Assembly: GCF_910594005.1 (NCBI RefSeq)
Contig: NC_057841.1
Coordinates: 13,067,001 to 13,131,000 of the forward strand
Reading direction: 5' to 3'
Length of the DNA stretch: 64,000 nt
From: Cervus elaphus
Lineage: Eukaryota > Chordata > Mammalia > Artiodactyla > Cervidae
How positions within the stretch are numbered: the stretch's first letter is position 1; each line of letters begins with the position of its first letter. A program made the position numbers and the translations under genes. The notes under the pieces are model-generated. The model did no database searches and was not told the origin of the DNA. It worked only from the letters and a program-made list of their open reading frames with translations. Positions 23,700-36,257 of this stretch are shown one piece after another.

Positions 23700-24455
23700 A
23701 CAGCAATTAAATCTTCTCATTTAAGTCACAAAGAGCATCTGTTAGAAGCATTCTTAATCAAACAATCTGAAACACAATACAAGTTTCACCTCTTAATTTG
23801 TCTCCTTGGCATCCCTATTTTAGGAAGAATCAAGAGGCCTCCTCATCCATTTTTCTTTGTAGATAATTTATCATTGTGAATGTGATTCAAAATCAATTCA
23901 AAGATTTCATACTTAAACTCTCTCTGTCAATATTAAAATGGCACTTGAACTTTTGCATATGATGCTGTTTGTAATGTAATTATGCTACTCTTGGAAACAT
24001 TCCATTTTACATGATTTTTCACTAATTTGGTGACTTGAAACTTGTTAATAGGTTCTTCCTTTCCCCTAACATATGGCATTTCAAATTCATTGGAGATTTG
24101 AACCTGATCTGTATAAGTCTTTCCCACGATGAAAGAGCTGACAAAATCAGCTTTCTTCTTTGGGACTTTGTGGCTTTTATATAAACAATGCATTATCTAG
24201 AATCAGCGAAAATTATCTATATAGTGAAAAAAAGTCAGAACAATGGAAAATAGGCCAGAAGTAAGATGTCATAAACTATATAAAGTATTTATTTCTTTTT
24301 ATTATTGATGTCACTAACCAGGAGTACATGTAGCTCTTTCAATGCCAGTTATATTAATACAACTGGAAAAGAGAAAAAATCATTGAGCAGAAAGAAACTA
24401 GGACTTTCAGAGAGAAGATATGGTCAGCTTATAGCTTTTTTGGTAAAGTTGATGT
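23700..24455. other. Unassigned intronic DNA with an 86-codon open frame
   Basis: The minus frame 24193-23933 starts at MHCLYKSHKVPKKKADFVSS and stays open for 86 codons. It has no domain I recognise, no splice signals linking it to CCDC102B and no poly(A) tail, so chance is the default explanation. Confidence 0.3.
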
Positions 24456-24513
24456 ATTAAGGTTCTTTAGAGAAACAGACCAAGATATGTGTATGTGTGT
24501 GCATGAGCACACA

Positions 24514-24829
24514 CACGCTTAGTCACTCAGTCCGACTCTTTGCAACCCCATGGACTCCTGGCAGGCTCTTCTGTCTATGGGGATTCTCCAGGCAAGAACA
24601 CTGGAGTGGGTTGCCATTTCCCTCTCCAGGGGATATTTGTGACCCAGGGTTGAACCCAGGTCTCCCGCATTGCAGGTGGATTCTTTGCCATCTGAGCCAC
24701 CAGGGAAGCCCAAGAATACTGGAGTGGGTAGCCTATCCCTTCTCGAGGGGAACTTCCCAACCCATGGATCAAGCCAGGGTCTCCTGCGTTGCAGGCAGAT
24801 TCTTTACCAGCTGAGCTACCTGGGAAGCC
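24514..24829 (-). mobile_element. Dimeric Bov-tA SINE
   Basis: A complete unit (24514-24712) joined to a truncated one (24713-24829). Read on the minus strand, the junction is cactccagtattctt|gggcttccctggtgg, the same as at 22350. Confidence 0.86.
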
Positions 24830-24847
24830 TATATATATGTCCATATA

Positions 24848-25299
24848 GTCAAAGCTATGATTTTTCTGGTAGTCATGTACAGATTTTAGAGTTGGACCAT
24901 AAAAAAGGCTGAGCACTGAAGAATTGATGCTTTCAAACTATGGTGTTGGAGAAGACTCTTGAGAGTCCCTTGAACAGCAAGATCAAACCAGTCAATCCTA
25001 AAGGAAATCAACCCTGAACATTCTTTGGAAGGACTGATGCTGAAGCTGAAGCTCCAATCCTTTGGCCACCTGATGCAAAGATCCAACTCACTGGAAAAGA
25101 CCCTGATGCTGGGAAAGATTGAGGGCAGGAGGAGAAATAAGCAACAGATGATGAGATGGTTGGATGGCATCAATGACTCAGTGAACATGAGTTTGAGCAA
25201 ACTCTGGGAGATGGTGAAGGACAGGGAAGACAGACATGCTACAGTCTTCAGAGGTCATAAAAAGTCAGACATTACTGAGCAAATGAACTGAACTGATAC
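24848..25299 (+). mobile_element. BovB 3' end
   Basis: From the region encoding KAM..VVMYGCESW (tcaaagctatgatttttctg) to the terminal aatgaactgaactga. Old copy with many changes. The conserved Arg codon at 25076-25078 has decayed to CAA. Confidence 0.9.
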
Positions 25300-25945
25300 A
25301 TACATAGAATTTCATTTATTTTTATTTTCCATAAAAATGTTCATCATAGGGAATTGGGTCACTTGATTATGGAGGCTGACAATCCCCAGTATGTACAGTC
25401 AGCAAGCTGGAGACCAAGGAGTCCCAGAGGTAAAAGCTCCAGTCCAAGTTAAAAGACCTGAGAACCAGAAAGGCTCATGGTGGAGCTCCAATCTAAGCCC
25501 AATAGGCTCGAGATCCTCCATGAAAGCTGGTTTCCATTTTAGTCCAAAACTAGAGAAGAACTGGTATTCTAGGTCAAAGACAGAGGTAAAAGGAATTCCC
25601 TGTTACTTGCATGTAGGTCAAACTTTTTGTTTATTCAGGCCTTCAGCTTATTAGATGACGACCACCCACATCAGGAAGGGCAAAGTGCTTTACTGAGTCT
25701 ACTCATTCAAATGCTACTTTCATCTCAAAACACCCTCATGGACACACTCAGAATGTTTGACCAGATACATGGGCACGTGGTGGTGGCCAAGCCAAGTTGA
25801 GCTTTAATGTAAAATTATCACAGTGGGTTTTGGGGATTTCCACACTTCCCACCCTCCTCTCCAAGTCATGTTTTAGAGCAGCAGATATTAATTTAAGATG
25901 CACACCAGGATAATAAGTTTCTAAAAACACAGATATATAGTCAGT

Positions 25946-26689
25946 AATCCTAACCAATTAAATCAAAATCTTTCAAGAGATACCTGGACATACATATTTT
26001 TTTTTTTGGACATACATATTTTAAAAAATTATTTTCAGTTGAATCTAATGCATTTTGCTAACTTGGTACAACTAAAGAAAAAGATTATTTACTATTCTTT
26101 TTATAATATCCAGACTATCCATGTGAGAACTCTCGTGAGATTTCATCAGCACCTCCTTTTGTGTATACTAGATGATGTTAACGCGAATACAGAATTATAT
26201 ATTCCATTGGCTTTGATCCCAACCTCAGAACTATATTACAAAAGAAAATTGCCTCAAGTGACAATTACACATTCTAAAGTGCATTTCAAAGAATACTCTT
26301 TGTTCTGGTGTGTCATCTGTGCCTTCTCAGTTCTCCCATATGATCTCTGTAAAAATACCAGCTAAAGGAGCCTTCTGTCCTTATGATTTCTCCGCTCTCT
26401 TGAAAACTACTGGTACTAATTAGGATGCACCAGAGCCCAGCAGAGGAGGGCGTGATGCTCTGCATCTCCACCACGTCCAGAGCTCTTTCTCATCTGAGCA
26501 GCTACGTTCAGGTCCTCCCACATAACTTGCCATACTTGGAGCTGCTATCCTGGACACAACCCTGAGGATGCCTCATTCAGATGCTGCTGTCTAGAAGGTG
26601 ACCAGTGACCTAGAAAATAATCTAAGACAGGAACCCATTTCAGCAGGGGGTAATAATTAGGGGACACAGTGGGGGAAGGAGAGGGGATA
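25946..26689. other. Intronic sequence with no recognised element
   Basis: A 119-codon plus-strand frame (26006-26365) is open, but has no recognisable domain or splice context. A duplicated ggacatacatatttt block flanks a T-run at 25985-26020. Confidence 0.4.
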
Positions 26690-27148
26690 CCAACTGAAAG
26701 AATAGCATTGAAATATATACATTATCATGTGTCAAATAGATAGCTTCCCAGTAGCACTAGTGGTAAAGAACCTGCGTGCCAGTGCAATAGACATAAGAGA
26801 CTCAGGTTCAGTCCTTGGTAGGGAAGATACCACGGAGGAGGACATGGCAACCCACTCCAGTATTCTTGCCTGGACAATCCCCATGGGCAGAGGAGCCTGG
26901 CAGGCTGCAGTCCACAGGGTTGCAGGGAGTCGGACGTGACAGAAGCGACCTTGGCTAGTGGGAAGTTGTTGTACAACACAGGAAGCTCAGCCTCGCACTC
27001 TGTAATGACCTTGAGGGGTGAGATGAGGGGAGTGGGGTGGGAGGGACGTTCCAGAGAGAGGGGATACATGTATACTTGTGGCTGATTCATGTGTGTTGTA
27101 CGGCAGAAATCAACACAACATTGTGATTATTCTCCAATTAAAAACAAA
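26690..27148 (+). mobile_element. Ruminant L1 3' end split by a SINE
   Basis: gaatagcattgaaatatata before the SINE, then ctagtgggaagttgttgtac ... gtggctgattcatgtgtgtt ... ccaattaaaaacaaatg after. Typical 3' terminus of ruminant L1. Confidence 0.8.
26744..26953 (+). mobile_element. Bov-tA SINE inside the L1 3' end
   Basis: Head cttcccagtagcactagtgg, tail ggagtcggacgtgacagaag. Confidence 0.86.
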
Positions 27149-27179
27149 TGTGTGAAAACTGAAACGGGACTGTGGAGGT

Positions 27180-27348
27180 GGTGGTTTAGTCACTAAGTCA
27201 CGTCTGACTCTTGCAACCCTAACAGGGTCCTCTGTCCCTGGGATTCTCCAGGCAAGAATGCTGGAGTGGGCTGTCATTCCTACTCCTGGGGATTTTCCCA
27301 ACCCAGGGATCAAATGTGGGTCTCCTGCACCACAGGCAGATCTATTAA
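27180..27348 (-). mobile_element. Bov-tA SINE, truncated
   Basis: Tail ggtggtttagtcactaagtc, ends in the tRNA-like part (accacaggcagatctat). A second unit follows directly. Confidence 0.82.
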
Positions 27349-27349
27349 T

Positions 27350-27467
27350 ACAAGCCATGGAATTCTCCAGGCCAGAACACTGGAGTGGGTAGCCTTTCCC
27401 TTCTCCAGGGGATCTTCCCAACCCAGGAATCAAAGTGGGGTCTCCTGCACTGGCTGAGCTATCAGGG
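27350..27467 (-). mobile_element. Bov-tA SINE, tail truncated
   Basis: Starts at agccatggaattctccaggc and runs to gctgagctatcagggaa. The far BovB-derived tail is missing. Confidence 0.82.
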
Positions 27468-28209
27468 AAAAGGGACTGAAAACCACATAAAACCCTGGAC
27501 ATAGAAGTCCACACCAGCCTTGTCCATAATTGCTAAAACTTGGAAGCAACCAAGATATCCCTCAGCAGGTGATTGATAAACTTCGGTACATCCTTTCAAT
27601 GGAATATTATTTAGCACTAAAAGAAAGGAGCTATTAATCCATGAGAAGGAAGACATGGAGGAAAGTATATCATTAAATGAAAGAAGTCAATCTAAAAAGG
27701 TTACACACTGTGTGATTCCAACTCTATGACATTCTGAAAAGGCAAATCTATGGAGACAATAAAATATCAGTGGTTACCAAGTGTTGGAAGGGGTGGGGCA
27801 AGGAAGGATGAATGCATGGAGCAGAGGATTTTTAAGACGGTAAAAACACTACATTTGATAGCATCATGGTGGATATATATCAGGTCACAACCCACAGAAC
27901 ATACCCTAAGGTACATTCACACTGAGACTGAACCCTAGGGTAAATGGTAGACTCTGGGTGATTATGTGTCAATGTACTTTCATCCTTGGTTAAAACGTGC
28001 ATCATTCTGTTGAGTGATACTGACCATTGGAACGGCTTGTATGGGTACGGACAGGGGGTATATGGGAAAGCTCCACTATGGAGAACAGTTCAGGGGTTAC
28101 TTCAAAAATTAAAAATATCAGTACCATGTGATCCAGCAATCCCACTTCTGGGTACATAACCAAAATAATTGAAATTAGGGTCTCTAAGAGATATCTGCAT
28201 GCACGTGTT
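27468..28209 (+). mobile_element. Old L1 3' segments
   Basis: 27468-28060 parallels the 12.9-13.6 kb L1 (tggaatattatttagcacta, aatatcagtggttaccaagt, gggtgattatgtgtcaatgt). 28065-28209 starts a second L1 piece (gagaacagttcaggggttac, atcccacttctgggtacata). Confidence 0.68.
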
Positions 28210-28412
28210 TGGGTGCATGCATGCATGCTGTCACTTCACTTGTGTCTATTTGCGGCCCCAGGGGCTGTAGTCCACCAGGTTCCTCTGTCTAAGAATACTG
28301 GAGTGGGTTGCCCTGCTCTCCTCCAGGGTATCTTCCTGACCCCGGGATTGAACTTGCAGCTCCCGCATTGCAGGCGGATGCTTTACTGCTGAGCCACAGG
28401 GGAAGGCCATCC
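28210..28412 (-). mobile_element. Bov-tA SINE within L1
   Basis: Tail gtgcatgcatgcatgctgtc, head ...ctgagccacaggggaaggcc. Splits the second L1 piece. Confidence 0.86.
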
Positions 28413-28827
28413 TCCTGTTTACTGCTGCATTATTCACAACAGCCAAGACAAGGAAACAAGCCAAAAGTCCACCGACAGTGAATGAATAAAGACAATGAGG
28501 TATATACATACAATGGAATCTCATTCTGCCTTACAGGTAGGGAAATCCTGCTATTTGCAACATGGATGAACCTAGAGGAAATTATGCTAAGTGAAATAAG
28601 TCAACAACAGAAAGACGGATGCGGCATGATGCTCATATGAGGTATATCTAAAACAGCCCGATGTACAGAAATATAGAATAGAATGGTTACCAGGGGTTAG
28701 GAGCAGGGGAGGGCAAAATGAGGAATTGTGTTTAAATGAATAGAAAGTTTCTGTTGAGCAAGATGAGTAAGTTTGAGAGGTCTGCAGTACAGCATAGTAC
28801 TTGTAGTTAACAATAAAATATTGAGGT
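28413..28827 (+). mobile_element. Old L1 3' segment continued
   Basis: ttactgctgcattattcaca, atggatgaacctagaggaaa, ggttaccaggggttaggagc. Direct continuation of the piece cut at 28209. Confidence 0.72.
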
Positions 28828-29026
28828 GGTTGTTTAGTTGCTAAGTCACGCCCAACTCTTTTGGACTGTAGCCCAGCAGGCTCCTCTGTCCATGGGATTC
28901 TCCAGGCAAGAATGCTGGAGTGGGTTGCCATTTCCTTCTCCAGGGGATCTCTGTGACCCAGGGATTGAACCCACATCTCCCACTTGGCAGGTGGATTCTT
29001 TACCACTCCGTCACCTGGGAAGCCCA
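28828..29026 (-). mobile_element. Bov-tA SINE within L1
   Basis: Tail ggtggttgtttagttgctaa, head ...tcacctgggaagccc. The L1 resumes immediately after. Confidence 0.87.
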
Positions 29027-29310
29027 ACAATATGGCATTGCACCCTTTAAAATGTTCAGGTTTAAATCTGAGCACACCTTTAGGTCAACCCAATGTGTTA
29101 AAAGGATAGATCTCATGTGAAGTGTTCTTACGACAAAACAAGCACACACACACAAGAACACAAGAGAAATGTTGGAAGTGACGGACAAGTTTAGTGCTAT
29201 GTCGTAATAATGGTAACATGAATGTCTGTCTAAACTCATCAAAATGGATACATTGTGTGCAATTTTTTGCAGATCAATTATATTTCCATAAAGCTAAACA
29301 AAATCATTAG
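29027..29310 (+). mobile_element. Old L1 3' terminus
   Basis: catcaaaatggatacattgtgtgc and atatttccataaagctaaac correspond to the L1M 3' end (compare 47935-48068). A (ca)n run sits at about 29140. Confidence 0.6.
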
Positions 29311-30529
29311 AAACACTTGGAACTCCCCCCACCAAAAAACATGCCACCTTCTACCCCCAAAATATCACGAATTCCTAACTCCAGTCTCTGTCTTCAAAGT
29401 GTATATTTGAAGAAAAAGAGATGTTTATAGAGTTACAAAATGATAATGTAGATGAAAACAATGGACACAAATTTTTCATATTTTTTTATATCACAGTTTT
29501 TTAAATGGTGTACTACGCATTCCTATTTTATAGCTGCTTCCTTCACTCAAGTGTATACAATCAATACCTTTGGCGTCAGTATATACATAGCAGAGCTGAC
29601 ATGAGCAGAATGCCTTGATTCAATCTGCTTTTCAACATGAAAACTGCCTTGCTGGTAAAAAAAAAAAAAAAAAGCTCATGTTGTTTACTAAAAGCGGGCT
29701 CCTTATCTCCAGAATGGTCTTAACTAATGGTCTTAACTATCCCTGTATAGGGATTTCTTCTGGGAAAAGATAAAACCAGAATTTTTGGATTTATGAGGCA
29801 TGCATCGCTGGAAAGTGTCCCATCAGCTGGAATAGAGAATAAAAATGTTCACAGATAGACTATTCCCCACTGTGTGGGGCCATGGCCACTGTGTAACTCC
29901 TTTAGAGACCTTATCTTTTATCTTTTCAACCTACTTTAATCATCATTCTCAAAGTATTCATTTGTGTAGATTAATTAAATATCAGTTGACTTCTTTGTAA
30001 TATATTTAAAAATTTAAAATAGTATTGGTTAACTTAACCAGATGTAACTTTACCATTTTATGTTTCTATTAGTACAAGTAAAGTAGGTTCTGAGTAGCCT
30101 AATTTTCTTTCATAATACTTATAATAGCCTCAGAGTTAAGTCAGTCATCTCAGTGTTCTGAGGGTTACCTTGACAATGTCTATAAATTATCCACTAGTGG
30201 TTCAATTAATTCTGACTTACGTAATTTAGTGCTTACATTATTCTTAACTACGTTTGTTTTAAAGGTCTTGAAGGCACTTGTATGAGCAAAGTGGTGTCCC
30301 ATAGGCTTCATTGCTCATATACATTTATAGAATTCTAATATGGTATTTTATCAGTCTCACTCTTTCTCCTGATAAGCTAATTTATGTCTTGCAAAGAACA
30401 AACTGAACAGATTTTCATGATGCATAAAATGATAGATGTGACGGTTCACTTCAGTGCCCTGGAAAAATCTAAAATCTTCAGCAATGTAGGGCAGTAGCCT
30501 CTCAGGTAATAAAAAAAACTAGTCTAGGA
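29311..30529. other. Intronic sequence with no recognised element
   Basis: Holds an A17 run near 29660 and a tandem tggtcttaacta repeat near 29715-29740. No exon or repeat family recognised. Confidence 0.45.
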
Positions 30530-30752
30530 TTTCACCTACTCTCCCCGGTGCTACAGTGTTCAAGAACCTGCCCGCCAATGCAGCAGACTCGAGAGACTGG
30601 AGCTCTACTCCTGAGTCGGGAAGATCCCCTGGAGAAGGAAATGGCAACCCACTCCAGTCCTCTTGCCTGGAAAATTCCATGGACAGAGGAGCCTGGAGGG
30701 CTACCGTCCATGAGATCACAGAGTCGAACACGACTGACCGACTAACACTACA
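30530..30752 (+). mobile_element. Bov-tA SINE
   Basis: Diverged head (tcaagaacctgcccgccaat after it) and well-preserved body cccctggagaaggaaatggc, tail cacgactgaccgactaacac. Confidence 0.86.
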
Positions 30753-31870
30753 AGTATTTAATACAAATATTTATCAAAGAACACTGTAAATAATAAGCTA
30801 CTAGGAACGTTGCTATTATCACAAGATAGAAGATTTCTAAATAAAGTCCCTAAAAAAACACCAGGTAAAAGAATAAAACTTTCAAAGACAGATTAAAAAG
30901 ATACAATTTCATATTTTAGCTAAGGCCAATTTTATTTCTCTACATATGGTAAAAAAAATCTTCAATTATGTAAAGAGTGAGTCATTTATTGTTAAAGCAA
31001 TGTATCATACTTATTTGTAATTGGTAATACTTACCTGAATATTTGATTCTCTATATCATGAGTTTCATAAAAATGGTCATTACAGCACTCTTGGAATTCA
31101 TAATCTAATTTCAAATCAATATTCACAGACTCACAGAGGGAAGCTGACTAAGTATTAAATTCAGCATGGGAACAGCATTTCGAATATAACCATCTCTACT
31201 GCTGCTCACTGTCTTAGTTGCATTTTAAATACCTATTAGATTTTACAATTAAATTCTCATATTTACTCTTCTCTAAATGTCAGTGATTTAAGAATGATTT
31301 CCCTCTAAAACACACCACACTTTAAAATACATTTTTAAAAAACCCAGTCTATTAAGCACATCTGTTTCCAACTGTAAAAATTGCTAATCTTTCCATCAGC
31401 AGTTTTTAGCCAGGCATGTATTTGTTTGTAAGTTTCAGGCATTTAAAAAGAATTATGCAATCTTCAAAAACTTTTATAGATGAAAAGCTACAGTGAAAGG
31501 AAGGGTAATTTATCAGAATTGTTGAGAAGTAGAGTAAGAAAGGAGAATTCACATGAAGTTCCAGAGGATGTATCATGCTAACTTTTTCTGACTGTCAACC
31601 AACTTATTTGAATTTTAAATATTTCACACTTACAACTACTGTACAATGACCTTTCTAAATGTACTGTAAGATTCCTGTCTCTGACAATCTATCACAAAAC
31701 AATTAAACAAAGAATATATAAAAATTACATGTGACTAAGTATTTTTATTGTCTAAATTTTTTTAAACATTCTATAATGTTTTATAAAAGTAAATGATATG
31801 TATATACCACATGACTTCCAAAGTCTCTGAATATCACAAATTCCCTTTTAGGAAGTGGAAAGAAATATTA
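30753..31870. other. Intronic sequence with no recognised element
   Basis: AT-rich, no splice-bounded ORF, no repeat family that I can name. Confidence 0.45.
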
Positions 31871-31891
31871 AAAAAAAAAAAAATCCCACGT

Positions 31892-32026
31892 AGGGATTTC
31901 TCCAGTGGTCCAGTGGTTAATACTGTGCTCCCAATGCAGGAGGTGTAGGTTCCATCTCTGATCAGGGAACTAGCTCCCACATGTCACAACTAAGGCCTGC
32001 CACAGCCAAATAAATAAACAAACATA
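31892..32026 (+). mobile_element. CHR-1 SINE
   Basis: Head agggatttctccagtggtcc, tRNA-like part aggtgtaggttccatctctg, body ...actaaggcctgccacagcc with an (aaataaa)n tail. Confidence 0.8.
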
Positions 32027-33369
32027 TTTTAGAAAACTAATTCCCTGTAAATAATTCAAACGATATTTTTTTAAATCTCTGTTAACTTTTCATCCCCTGC
32101 AATAAAAACTCTTTTTTTCATTCATTGCCAGTTTTCTTCATTTTTCAGATTTTTAGTTCATTTAACTGAAAGATGCATTCAAAAGTTCAAATATTTAAAC
32201 AAATTTTCCTCAACAATTTTGAAGCTTCCTCTGTTCCAAACATTCTGTCATTTTATCTAGTAAAAGGATCACATATGTTTTAATATATATTCCTGCATGG
32301 GCATAAAAATATAGACCCTATTTACACTGTGAGATGCTACGTTGGTTTTATTTTTTCTCATCGACAAAGCTGTGTTAAGCAATTTAAAGTATACATTTTC
32401 CAATTTGAAACCCTCAAATATCATCTTTGAATAGAAATCACTAAATGTTTTAAAATATAATTATCATTTTGTAAACCAACTCAAAACCATGAGCTTTTTC
32501 AAAAACAGTTGCTTTGGAAAAGCTAAATTGATGTTATCAAGTCTGCACTGCCCACTAGTGGCAGGAGATTGTAAATGCATGGTTTCAATTAAAGATGTAT
32601 TCTATCTTAAGCATTAATTTTCTCATTCAGATTTAGAACTCATTCTAAGACAAATACACATACATCCTAAGCATAATATGGTTTTTGCATTATGAGATGT
32701 TTTTCCTATAGAACATCAATTTACTTTCAGTGTTCACACCCAGAGACATCATGTTCACTTAGGTACCTGTGAATATAAATACGGTGAATCCATCATAAAT
32801 GTGTCTGTATACACGCATACATCACATACATACCCACGGTTTAAGATGCAAACAAACCCCTCTGACAGTATAACATGAATCCATAAGGCAGAAATAAACT
32901 TTATCTAGCTTAACTTTTTCAAATTTACGTCTCATTGAGAAATGTTCCCAAACTGTCTGTGGTTCTCACAGTTTGAAATTATCTTTATTTAAAAAATGAT
33001 TTTTAGGCAGGAGACGTTGGGTTGAAGGAGCAGACTAGTTGTAAACCTGTGAATGATGATAACTATGTTCTACGCACGTCAGGATGCCTGCAAATGACCC
33101 ATAATAAGGAAGGCATGTACGGGCAACAGAGGTTCGTGCATATATTCCCTCACTGTATCTCGGCAGACTTGGGTCAATGACTCCACACTTTATCACTTGC
33201 TGGAAAAAAACCTGCAGCAACATTCACATGGAATTTCATAAACAGAAACTATTGCTTCTGATGAAACTGGTGGAGGAGTGTTTTAGATTAAGGCATAGTT
33301 ACATAATATTTTGATACACAGCTTCTTTAGATAGCTGTCAGCACACCAACAGATCTTATGTGTATTGGT
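32027..33369. other. AT-rich intronic DNA without recognised repeats
   Basis: A stretch of 1.3 kb with no SINE. The 62-codon minus frame at 33223-33035 has no recognisable domain. Confidence 0.45.
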
Positions 33370-33722
33370 TGCTGTTCAGTCGCTCAGTCGCGTCCGACTC
33401 TTTGCGACCCCATGGACTGCAGCATGCCAGGCTTCCCTGTCCTTCACTATCTCCTGGACTTTGCTCAAACTCATGCCCATTGAGTCAAGGATGCCATCCA
33501 ACCATCTCATCCTCTGTCGCCCCCTTCCCTTCTCCTCCTGCCTTCAATCCTTCCCAGCATCAGGGTCTTTCCCAATGAGTCAGTTCTTTGCATCAGGTGG
33601 CCAAAGTATTGAGCTTCAGTTTCAGCATCAGTCTTTCCAACCAGCATTCAGGGTTGATTTACTTTAGGATTGACTGATTTGGTGTCCTTGCAGTCCAAGG
33701 GACTCTCAAGAGTCTTCTCCAC
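33370..33722 (-). mobile_element. BovB 3' end
   Basis: From ctgttcagtcgctcagtcgc (3' terminus) to the 5' break at gagtcttctccacc. An AT/GT run follows. The conserved Arg codon at 33590-33588 reads CAA. Confidence 0.9.
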
Positions 33723-34221
33723 CATATATGTGTATGTATGTATATAGCACACATATGAACTAAACTGTAATTCATTTGAGAGCATTTAGCCTGTCAGTGC
33801 TTTTGTTCAATATTTTGCTTTACTTTGGTCTCCTTATTATTCTGCCTCACACACTTGCCTAGCACAGTGTCTTAGCACACAGAATACACACAATATTATT
33901 TAAATAATGAATATTAATAAATCATGGAAAGCATTCATGACAGCATTTTACTGATGAAAGCACAAAGGAACTGTATAAAGGCTAATGGCTAATTCTGAAT
34001 AACTATAATGCCAATATGAAAAGAACCTAAATACATTTAAGATAAATGAATATTTTCAGACAGCTTTATAAAAGAGTAAGATAAAGCTGTTTATTATAGA
34101 TGCTCGGATAAGACGGCATCTTCAGCTGTCTATCTCCTCATGTGTGCCAGAACTGGATAGTTAATTGTGTCATGTGGTTGATAATTTAAACTGTGTGTTA
34201 TTTTTAAAATACTGTAGAACA

Positions 34222-34278
34222 TTTATATATTTATATAAATATATAATATATATATAATATATTATATATATTTAAAAT
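34222..34278. repeat. AT microsatellite
   Basis: Imperfect (TA)n with a near-palindromic run of ataatatatatataatatat, 200 bp from the third coding exon of CCDC102B on its donor side. Confidence 0.85.
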
Positions 34279-34477
34279 CTTGTAGAACAAGATTTCTTAT
34301 GGCTCAAGTTTGATTCCACGGATTCCACTATTGATACAGGAGTTGAAATCTCTCTCTTACAGAAGGAATTCAATCTGTCAACCTCCTTTCTCTGTCTGCT
34401 CAGCCTTCTGCCCACCAGGTTACACATGGAACAGAGAAAATACATTCACGCTCCCTTTATATCGTTCACCTCCCTAC

Positions 34478-34586
34478 CTGTTTCAGACTTTTTGCCTTTG
34501 ATTCTTTCAGTTCTTCATACTTCCATTTCCACACAGACAAAGCCGACTCCAGTCGTTCTATCTCTTTTTCCAAAGATAAGCGCATT
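34478..34586 (-). CDS. CCDC102B: CCDC102B third coding exon (residues 271-307)
   Basis: A 109-nt exon with acceptor ctctgtttag|A at 34587/34586 and donor CAG|gtaggg at 34478/34477. Its first A completes the Glu codon from the previous exon, then MRLSLEKEIERLESALSVWK and KWKYEELKESKAKSLKQ follow. This is a strongly charged heptad-repeat coiled coil typical of the central rod of CCDC102 proteins. It ends in phase 0. The rest of the rod (about 200 residues in mammals) is not found between here and position 1, so the next exon probably lies outside the window. Too short to stand out as an ORF, but both splice sites and the phase agree. Confidence 0.92.
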
Positions 34587-35329
34587 CTAAACAGAGAACC
34601 AAAAGCGAAACAGTCTTACAATTTAAAAACAATTTTAGGAATGCATTCAATTTTAGATTTTCTATTTTCCTAATTTCTGATATTTGCATATGATCATTGT
34701 CATGACAGAAAACTTTCTTTTAGCTTATTAAAAATAGCAAATATTGGATAAAAGTCAGTTTAATTTGTTTTTCTGCCAACTGGCTTTACAGTAGTTTAAA
34801 TATATTTAATTTGGCTTTGCCAGTATCAAATAATTGACTTTCTGCCTACTTTCTCCTGCATTGTTCATTCATTTCTTTCAATGTTTCTTATTCATATTGT
34901 TTCCTTACACAGGAGGTATATATGTTTCTAAGTTTAACATGGTTTTAATCCAACTTCATACTGTGACTGTATATGAAGAATTCTTTGACATGACAAAGAA
35001 TACTAAGGAGCCCACCTAATGATTTAAGTAATCAATCATTTATTGGAGATACAAAAATACTGTATTTTTTGCAATTCTGTTTTAATAAAGTAATTTCCCT
35101 GGGATCTTTAAATTAGTTAAAATAATTGAAATTAATTTCTCTATTTGTAGAATAAGTGACAAAACTTGAATTAAAATCTGGTCCTTTAGTATCTCATCAC
35201 TGATTATTTTTCCCATGCCCACGTCTGTTACAGTGAATCACTGAAAATAATTGTTTATTTCCACTTGTAATTAACAAAGGTCAACCTTTGCAAATGGCCA
35301 GTCCTCATCTGTGTAGTAGATTGTACGGG

Positions 35330-35546
35330 GTGCATGGTAAATTGCTTCAGTTGTGTCCGACTCTTTGAGACCCTATGGACTGTAGCCCACCAGGCTCCCC
35401 TGTCCATGGGATTCTCCAGGCAAGAATACTGGAGTGGGTTGCCATGCCCTCCTCTAGGGGATCTTCCCGACCCAGGAATCAAACCCGCATCTCTTATGTC
35501 TCCTGCATCTGCAGGTGGATTCTTGACCACTAGCGCCACTAGATTA
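35330..35546 (-). mobile_element. Bov-tA SINE
   Basis: Tail catggtaaattgcttcagtt, a small internal tgtctcctgcatct expansion, and head ...gaccactagcgccac. Confidence 0.88.
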
Positions 35547-35649
35547 CTGTTACAAATACTCATTCTCTCTCCTCTACTTCTATGGACAGAGTTGCTTTCC
35601 CCAGCCCTTGATTCTAGGCTTTGACAATGAGATATTAGCCAAAGTGACA

Positions 35650-35945
35650 GACTGCAGAAATCTGAACTGAATTTGTGTGGTTAGGCTTCTTGTCTTATGC
35701 CTCAGCCATCACTGTGGAAAGAGCTTCCCCAGGAACTTCTGTCCCCTAAATAAACATAGGAAGCAGATCTGAGTCCAACCTTAACAAGAAGCCGAGCCCA
35801 TCTGGGCCAGTGGAGGTCAGCTGACCTTGCATCCACCTGAACAAAATACACTGTTGTCCCAAGCCACTGAATTATAATTATCTTTTTATGCAGCTGAAGA
35901 GAGCTGATAAAGGAAATGATTCTTACAGAGGGTGGCTGCAATAAC
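35650..35945 (+). mobile_element. Old MLT1-like LTR fragment
   Basis: Ends in gtcccaagccactgaattat... and tttttatgcagctgaagaga, resembling the 3' part of mammalian MaLR LTRs. Family is tentative. Confidence 0.4.
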
Positions 35946-36257
35946 AAAATGAAAAATACATAGACTTAATTTGGGGATCAGATGGTGGACAGAGGCTGGG
36001 GAAAAAAAAAAACAGTGGTAAAACTTAAGAAGCTAGAAAAATAATGATACATGTTATTTTACGGTGAACACATGGCAAAATTGTCACTTGCTGTGACTTG
36101 GAAACAGAAAATGTGCCTGACATTACCAACGGAATGTCATTTCCATATTTACAAGAAATATGAATCTTCCAGCTAGCAATACTATGGAAATAATTTAAAA
36201 TACAGCTAGGCCATAAACATATTAGTTTAATTCAGTCAATGGGTAAGAAGCCCACTG

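Larger units (their letters stand above)
24456..25945 (+). mobile_element. Old LTR-type repeat carrying a SINE dimer and a BovB end
   Basis: Left part 24456-24513 (tattaaggttctttagagaaacag). Right part 25300-25945 (ggctgacaatccccagta, agcaagctggagaccaagga, tgtttattcaggccttcagc, gtgctttactgagtctactc). Matches a mammalian-wide LTR/MaLR-like repeat I remember but cannot name exactly. Confidence 0.5.

Noticed and set aside
26006..26365. 119-codon plus-strand ORF as a possible gene
   Set aside because: No domain, no codon-usage signal, no splice or poly(A) context. It lies beside T/A-rich low-complexity DNA.
1..34477. Further CCDC102B exons downstream of the third coding exon
   Set aside because: I looked on the minus strand for the following coiled-coil segments and found none with splice sites. 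A short exon could have been missed, but the known introns of this gene are very large.
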